Shown here one piece after another: positions 4,809 to 8,383 of a stretch of DNA of 8,383 bases (its first letter is position 1; each line of letters opens with the position of its first letter). A program made the translations under genes and the position numbers. The DNA is from Singulisphaera sp. GP187 (GTDB lineage: Bacteria > Planctomycetota > Phycisphaerae > Phycisphaerales > SM1A02): contig CAMDEL010000059.1 of assembly GCA_945896765.1 (NCBI GenBank), positions 1-8,383 on the forward strand, given 5' to 3'. The notes beneath the pieces were generated by a model. The model saw only the letters and a list, made by a program, of their open reading frames with translations. It had not been told where the DNA came from and made no database searches.

Positions 4809-7453
4809 TGACTTCCGATTTCAGCCAGAATCTTTGGAAGGCCGATGAGCCAAGTCCAAATGCCCCTCAGCCGCCGTCGCTTCCTGGGCTGAAGGTGATT
4901 CGTTTGCTGGGAGCGGGGGGGTTCGGTGCAGTCTGGCTTTGCGAGCAACAAGGGCCGCTTCTGCGACAAGTTGCGGTGAAGGTCATGCGCACGGTGATCG
5001 CAGGTCCGAGGTTGCGTCAGCGCTTCGAATCTGAACGTCGATTGCTTGCGCGCATGGATCATCCTGGAATTGCGCAAGTCTTCGATGCAGGTGAGTCGCA
5101 GGATGGCAGTTTGTATTTCATCATGGAATTGGTTGAAGGGGAGCCAATTCTCGATTGGTGTGATCGCAATCGATTGTCGGTCGAATCCAGATTGGGATTG
5201 ATGCGGCAAGTTGCGATGGCAGTCCAGCATGCGCATACAAAAGGAATCATTCATCTTGATTTGAAGTCTGCAAATATTCTGGTGCGTGAAGTTGATGGTG
5301 CGCCAATTGTGAAAGTCATCGACTTTGGAGTTGCTCGGCTTGCAGATGACCCAGATGCGATTGTGACCATGCAAGGTAATGGGGCTGGCCCCGTGGGGAC
5401 GCTGGAATATATGGCGCCTGAGCAACTCTCTGGCACTCGGCAGTTAGATACTCGTGCTGATATTTATTCACTCGGAGTTGTTCTGTATCAAATGCTGACG
5501 GGACTTACACCATTTGATTCTCGCCAACTTCGAGCAGCTGGAACTGTGGAAGCGCAGCGCATTATCCGTGAATGCGAGGTGGAGGTTCCAAGTGAACGAC
5601 TTCGTAAAGCAGATATTGTGGAAATCGCAGAAGGAGAATTGCGTGCCGAAGCCCGTGGGTTGAATTCCGCGAAACTTCTTCGGGCGATTCGAGGCCAATT
5701 GGATTCTGTGGTATTGCGCTGCTTGGAGAAAGACCCAGAAAATCGATACGCAACATGCGAAGCGCTGAGCGAAGACCTCAATCGTTGGCTTCTGTTCGAG
5801 CCCGTTCTTGCTCGCCCCGCATCACGAGGAGTGCGTCTGCGCAAGTTTGCACGGCGTCACAGACTGGGTCTGGCCGCGGCAGCATTGATCGCAATCGCGT
5901 TGATCTCAGGCACGGTGGCAATGGCGTATGGACTTGCCGAGGCCAAGCGTCAACTCGCTCGAGCGGATCGATTGCATGGGTTCAACACGCAGATGATCAA
6001 TTCTGTCACTCCTGATATCGCCAAAGGAATGGATACACGATTGATGTTGATGATCTTCGATCAGTCCATGGGAGAAATTGATGTCAAGTACAGCGACGAT
6101 CCCATTCTTGCTGCGGATGCGCACGGCACAGCAGGTTTGGCATATCGATCGATTGGTGAATATGCCAAGGCGCTTGAACACATCAAGAGTGAAGTCAAGA
6201 TCATCGAGAGTCTCTATGCGCCAAGTGATCTGCGAGTGCTCAATGTCCAGAATGATCTGGGCAATGTGCTTCTCTTGAGCGATCGTGTTGATGAAGCCGC
6301 ACCGATCTTTGAAAAAGTTTTGGAGGGTCGCCAAAACTCTTTGGGTGAAGATGATCCTGCAACTCTTGCATCGTTGCACAATTTGGCGTGGCTTCGCGAC
6401 GAACAAGGTCGAACAAAGGAAGCCGAGGTTTTGTATGTGCAAGTTGTTGCGAAGAAGAAGGCTGTCTTGGGCATGGATGATGAGAGCACGCTTCGTTCAA
6501 TGGATAATCTTGGTGATGTTCAGCGTCGAATTGGAAAGTTGGATGAAGCCCGAGCAACATTGGATGAAACTATCGCTCAGCGAACGAAGCGATTCGGTAT
6601 TGATGCTCCGGACACGTTGCTTTCACGAAACAACTTATGCTTAGTCTTGAAAGCGAAAGGCGATATCGCAGCCTCAGAAGAATCATTCCGAGCAAATGTC
6701 AATGACATGGCCAGAGTCCTTGGGGTGGATCATCCGTTCACACTGATTGCCCAGAACAATCTCGCTGCGATTCTTCGAGATTCAAAGCGACTTGCCGAAG
6801 CAGAAGAGATTTATCGTTTGATCTTGCCACGATTTGAAAAACGCTACGGACTTGATTCGAAATACTCGCTGACAGTCCAAGGGAATTTGGCAATGGTGTT
6901 GGAGATGCAAGAAAAGTTTGCTGAAGCAGAGCCCATCTATCTGGAAAATCTTGCTCGCAAGCGTCAGTCGCTTGGCGATAAAGCAGAAAGCACGCTCGGT
7001 TCGCTGAACAATCTTGGTTTTCTCTATATGGGTATGGGTCGGACCGTCGACGCTGAGAAACTCTGGCGCGAAGCTGCAACTGGATACAGAGAAATCTTTG
7101 GCGAGCGAAGTCAGCAAACTGCGGGGACATCAATCACTTTGGCACGGTCTCGATTGAATCTTGGCGATCCCAAGGAGGCGCATGATTTAGTTCGTATCTA
7201 TGCAGAAGATGAAACGATTCAGTTGCCAAATTCGATGCGGCTCGTCGCGATGAAGACCCATGGCCGTGCGCTTGCGGCGCTTGAGGATCTTTCTGGGGGG
7301 ATGATCTGGCTTGCCAAGAGTCACGAGTTGTCCATCAAGATGGGCGACGAAAAGGAGGCGAGAGATATTGCCGCCAAGCTTGTTGATATCGCGCTGAAGG
7401 CTGGCGACAACCAGAGCGCTGAAAAATGGACTCAGGTCGCCAATGCGAAATAG
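4808..7453 (+). CDS. Membrane-anchored Ser/Thr protein kinase with C-terminal TPR array
   Basis: The 881-residue product is a Hanks-type (PknB-like) kinase. Residues 28-330 form the kinase domain: glycine loop GAGGFG (35-40), VAVK with Lys58, alpha-C Glu76, catalytic loop HLDLKSAN (149-156) with Asp151, DFG (172-174) and APE (203-205). The catalytic loop has Leu where most kinases have Arg (HRD), making it non-RD. A basic stretch and one transmembrane helix (about 353-377) follow. Nine TPR-like units with consensus N-L-x-x-x-L then D-P-x-T-L span about 436-800; their core leucines fall at 444, 484, 526, 568, 610, 652, 694, 736 and 778, a 42-residue step after the first. TPRs probably lie outside the cytoplasmic membrane and bind partners; this and the substrate are inferred. 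ATG 4808 overlaps the lysC stop (TAATG). The frame continues upstream to 4694, but that would run through lysC, and the chosen start gives a normal short leader. Confidence 0.93.
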   Translation: MTSDFSQNLWKADEPSPNAPQPPSLPGLKVIRLLGAGGFGAVWLCEQQGPLLRQVAVKVMRTVIAGPRLRQRFESERRLLARMDHPGIAQVFDAGESQDGSLYFIMELVEGEPILDWCDRNRLSVESRLGLMRQVAMAVQHAHTKGIIHLDLKSANILVREVDGAPIVKVIDFGVARLADDPDAIVTMQGNGAGPVGTLEYMAPEQLSGTRQLDTRADIYSLGVVLYQMLTGLTPFDSRQLRAAGTVEAQRIIRECEVEVPSERLRKADIVEIAEGELRAEARGLNSAKLLRAIRGQLDSVVLRCLEKDPENRYATCEALSEDLNRWLLFEPVLARPASRGVRLRKFARRHRLGLAAAALIAIALISGTVAMAYGLAEAKRQLARADRLHGFNTQMINSVTPDIAKGMDTRLMLMIFDQSMGEIDVKYSDDPILAADAHGTAGLAYRSIGEYAKALEHIKSEVKIIESLYAPSDLRVLNVQNDLGNVLLLSDRVDEAAPIFEKVLEGRQNSLGEDDPATLASLHNLAWLRDEQGRTKEAEVLYVQVVAKKKAVLGMDDESTLRSMDNLGDVQRRIGKLDEARATLDETIAQRTKRFGIDAPDTLLSRNNLCLVLKAKGDIAASEESFRANVNDMARVLGVDHPFTLIAQNNLAAILRDSKRLAEAEEIYRLILPRFEKRYGLDSKYSLTVQGNLAMVLEMQEKFAEAEPIYLENLARKRQSLGDKAESTLGSLNNLGFLYMGMGRTVDAEKLWREAATGYREIFGERSQQTAGTSITLARSRLNLGDPKEAHDLVRIYAEDETIQLPNSMRLVAMKTHGRALAALEDLSGGMIWLAKSHELSIKMGDEKEARDIAAKLVDIALKAGDNQSAEKWTQVANAK

Positions 7454-7576
7454 CATCTGCTTGATACCGATTGAATTGCATGGATTTGCCTTGTTTTGTA
7501 GATGTCCTAGAGATTTTACAGAACATATATTATCGGACTTTCGACGTTTCAAAGCAATCTCAAATGCCGAAATCCA
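7454..7576 (+). promoter_or_regulatory. Intergenic region upstream of the Fur-family gene
   Basis: This 123-bp stretch is the longest non-coding space in the window and AT-richer than its surroundings. The best -10 candidate is TATATT (7526-7531), or the shifted TATTAT (7528-7533), about 45 bases before ATG 7577. No good -35 sits at 16-18 bp spacing, though TTG-containing stretches lie further upstream (about 7491-7501). I see no terminator hairpin with T-run for the kinase gene and no clear palindromic Fur-box. Confidence 0.4.
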
Positions 7577-8062
7577 ATGACTCCAACTGATCCAATTTCT
7601 GCTTTGCCCAAGGCGCAATCGATGGCGCCGCTCTGCTCGGTCTTCAGGCGATACCTCAAATCTCAAGGGCTCAAGTACACCACCGAGCGTGCGGACGTCC
7701 TGGATGCAATCATCGCCCGCGATGGTCTCTTCGAGGCCGAAGAACTTCTTCTCGAGTTGCGCAAACGCGGCCAACGAGTTTCCAAGGCAACCACCTATCG
7801 AACGATCAATCTCTTGCAGAATGCCGGCATCATTGTGCAGGCGCTATTCGATTCAAAGCAATCCCATTACCAATTGATTTATGGCAAGGAACCCCGTGAC
7901 CATATGGTGTGCATGAAGACTGGTCGCTTGGTTGAATTTCAAAGCGCCGAGTTGACCGCGCTTCGAAATCGGATTTGCAAGGAATTGGGATGGTTGCCAG
8001 TCGGTCATCGGTTCCAGATTTATGCCGTCAGTCCCGAAGGTCAAGCCGGCAAGACACGGTGA
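7577..8062 (+). CDS. Fur-family transcriptional regulator with degenerate metal sites
   Basis: The 161-residue product has the Fur fold: a winged helix with GLKYTTERADVLDAI (31-45), AEELL (54-58) and recognition helix VSKATTYRTINLL (68-80), then the dimerisation domain with DHMVC (108-112) and LVEF (118-121). It should be a cytoplasmic DNA-binding regulator. Aligned with E. coli Fur from memory, Asp89, His90, Cys93, Glu101 and His125 equivalents remain. His33, Glu81, His87, His88 and probably Glu108 become Leu, Gln, Pro, Arg and Thr, and the second Cys of the structural CxxC is Thr115. No C-terminal cysteines exist. Metal type therefore cannot be assigned (Fur, Zur or PerR), and sensing may be altered. 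The start is uncertain: ATG 7577 gives a longer N-terminus than usual and lacks a Shine-Dalgarno; ATG 7622 (Met16) fits the family length better. The end overlaps convergent tsaE by 22 bp. Confidence 0.88.
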   Translation: MTPTDPISALPKAQSMAPLCSVFRRYLKSQGLKYTTERADVLDAIIARDGLFEAEELLLELRKRGQRVSKATTYRTINLLQNAGIIVQALFDSKQSHYQLIYGKEPRDHMVCMKTGRLVEFQSAELTALRNRICKELGWLPVGHRFQIYAVSPEGQAGKTR

Positions 8063-8383
8063 TCGACAAGTGTTGCAGTGCGTGAATCCTGCGACGAAGA
8101 CATTGTTGAATGATCTTTAGAATTTGAAAACGAAATCTGAATTTGAATTCGTTTTTGTGGAAGGGCGCCTGCAATTTTCTGCGCCCATTCGACAACAATC
8201 ACTCCAGATCGATCTGTCAATAATTCATCCCATCCGATGGTTTCCAGTTCGTTTGAATCTTTCATTCTCCAGACGTCGATATGGATCAGTGGCAACCGAC
8301 CGCCTGAATACGTTTGCATCGTGACGTAAGTCGGGCTGGCGACCGTGTGTGAATCGATGCCAAGTCCTCGCGCCAAACCACGA
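8041..8383 (-). CDS. tsaE: tRNA t6A biosynthesis ATPase TsaE (YjeE), 5'-truncated by window edge
   Basis: TsaE is the P-loop ATPase that works with TsaB and TsaD to transfer threonylcarbamoyl to A37 of ANN-decoding tRNAs. The 113 codons present cover the C-terminal three quarters of a roughly 150-residue protein. Recognisable family features in order are RGLARGLGI at the edge, SPTYV, HIDVWRM (the H-x-D-x-x-R block), ELETIGWDELL and VVEWAQK (the EW motif). The Walker A lysine motif should lie just beyond the right edge. The frame remains open through the end of the window, so the TTG at 8376-8374 is not a real start: family sequence continues upstream of it. The C-terminal part (about the last 35 residues) is more variable. 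The stop (TGA, 8043-8041) lies within the Fur-family gene, a tail-to-tail overlap of 22 bp. Confidence 0.93.
   Translation of the reverse strand, partial: RGLARGLGIDSHTVASPTYVTMQTYSGGRLPLIHIDVWRMKDSNELETIGWDELLTDRSGVIVVEWAQKIAGALPQKRIQIQISFSNSKDHSTMSSSQDSRTATLVDHRVLPA

Noticed and set aside
7497..7520. Possible Fur-box-like dyad (tgta...taca) upstream of the Fur-family gene
   Set aside because: Only four bases pair at each end with no symmetric core; it does not resemble a known Fur, Zur or PerR site.
8127..8155. Inverted repeat aaaacgaa / ttcgtttt with a 13-base loop, as a terminator after the Fur-family gene
   Set aside because: It lies inside the tsaE coding region, has an AT-rich 8-bp stem without a following T-run, and is 65 bp past the Fur-family stop; chance in AT-rich codons is more likely.
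8041..8376. TTG at 8376-8374 as the start of tsaE
   Set aside because: Family sequence continues upstream of it to the window edge, and the Walker A motif needed for function has not yet been reached, so the gene starts outside the window.

Overview
The window looks like a compact, gene-dense stretch of a bacterial chromosome of moderate GC content. The family content points to a planctomycete, most likely of the Phycisphaerae type. The main clue is a membrane-anchored Ser/Thr kinase with a long array of 42-residue TPR repeats behind the transmembrane helix, an architecture especially common in that phylum. Other clues are a Fur homologue with an incomplete metal-ligand set and the near absence of Shine-Dalgarno sequences at most gene starts. 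This assignment is inferred from protein features, not from a marker gene search.

Layout, left to right. The window opens inside an M32 (Taq/Pfu-type) metallocarboxypeptidase gene on the + strand (3-1199, 5' end missing). It runs head-on into a small three-helix membrane protein gene on the - strand (1187-1600). The two 3' ends overlap inside a 15-bp tandem repeat. Only 35 bp separate the start of the membrane protein from typA/bipA (1636-3516), the ribosome-associated translational GTPase. After a 26-bp gap with a small hairpin comes lysC, aspartate kinase (3543-4808). Its stop codon shares one base with the start of a large receptor-like Ser/Thr kinase with a TPR array (4808-7453). These three + strand genes look like one transcription unit. 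A 123-bp intergenic region follows, then a Fur-family regulator (7577-8062). Its 3' end overlaps that of a convergent tsaE gene (- strand, 8041 to beyond the right edge), the ATPase of tRNA t6A synthesis.

Most of the window is housekeeping: translation (TypA), tRNA modification (TsaE), aspartate-family amino acid synthesis (LysC) and peptide degradation (M32). Two genes are regulatory. I see no mobile element, CRISPR array, rRNA, tRNA, phage gene or defence cassette, and no strong evidence of a wholly new system. The points most worth following are: a well-placed Shine-Dalgarno and ATG inside lysC exactly where two-subunit aspartokinases start their separate regulatory subunit; loss of most regulatory metal ligands in the Fur homologue; an HRD-to-HLD change in the kinase catalytic loop; translational coupling of lysC to that kinase; and a tandem repeat that extends one gene's tail while repeating the stop codon of its convergent neighbour.
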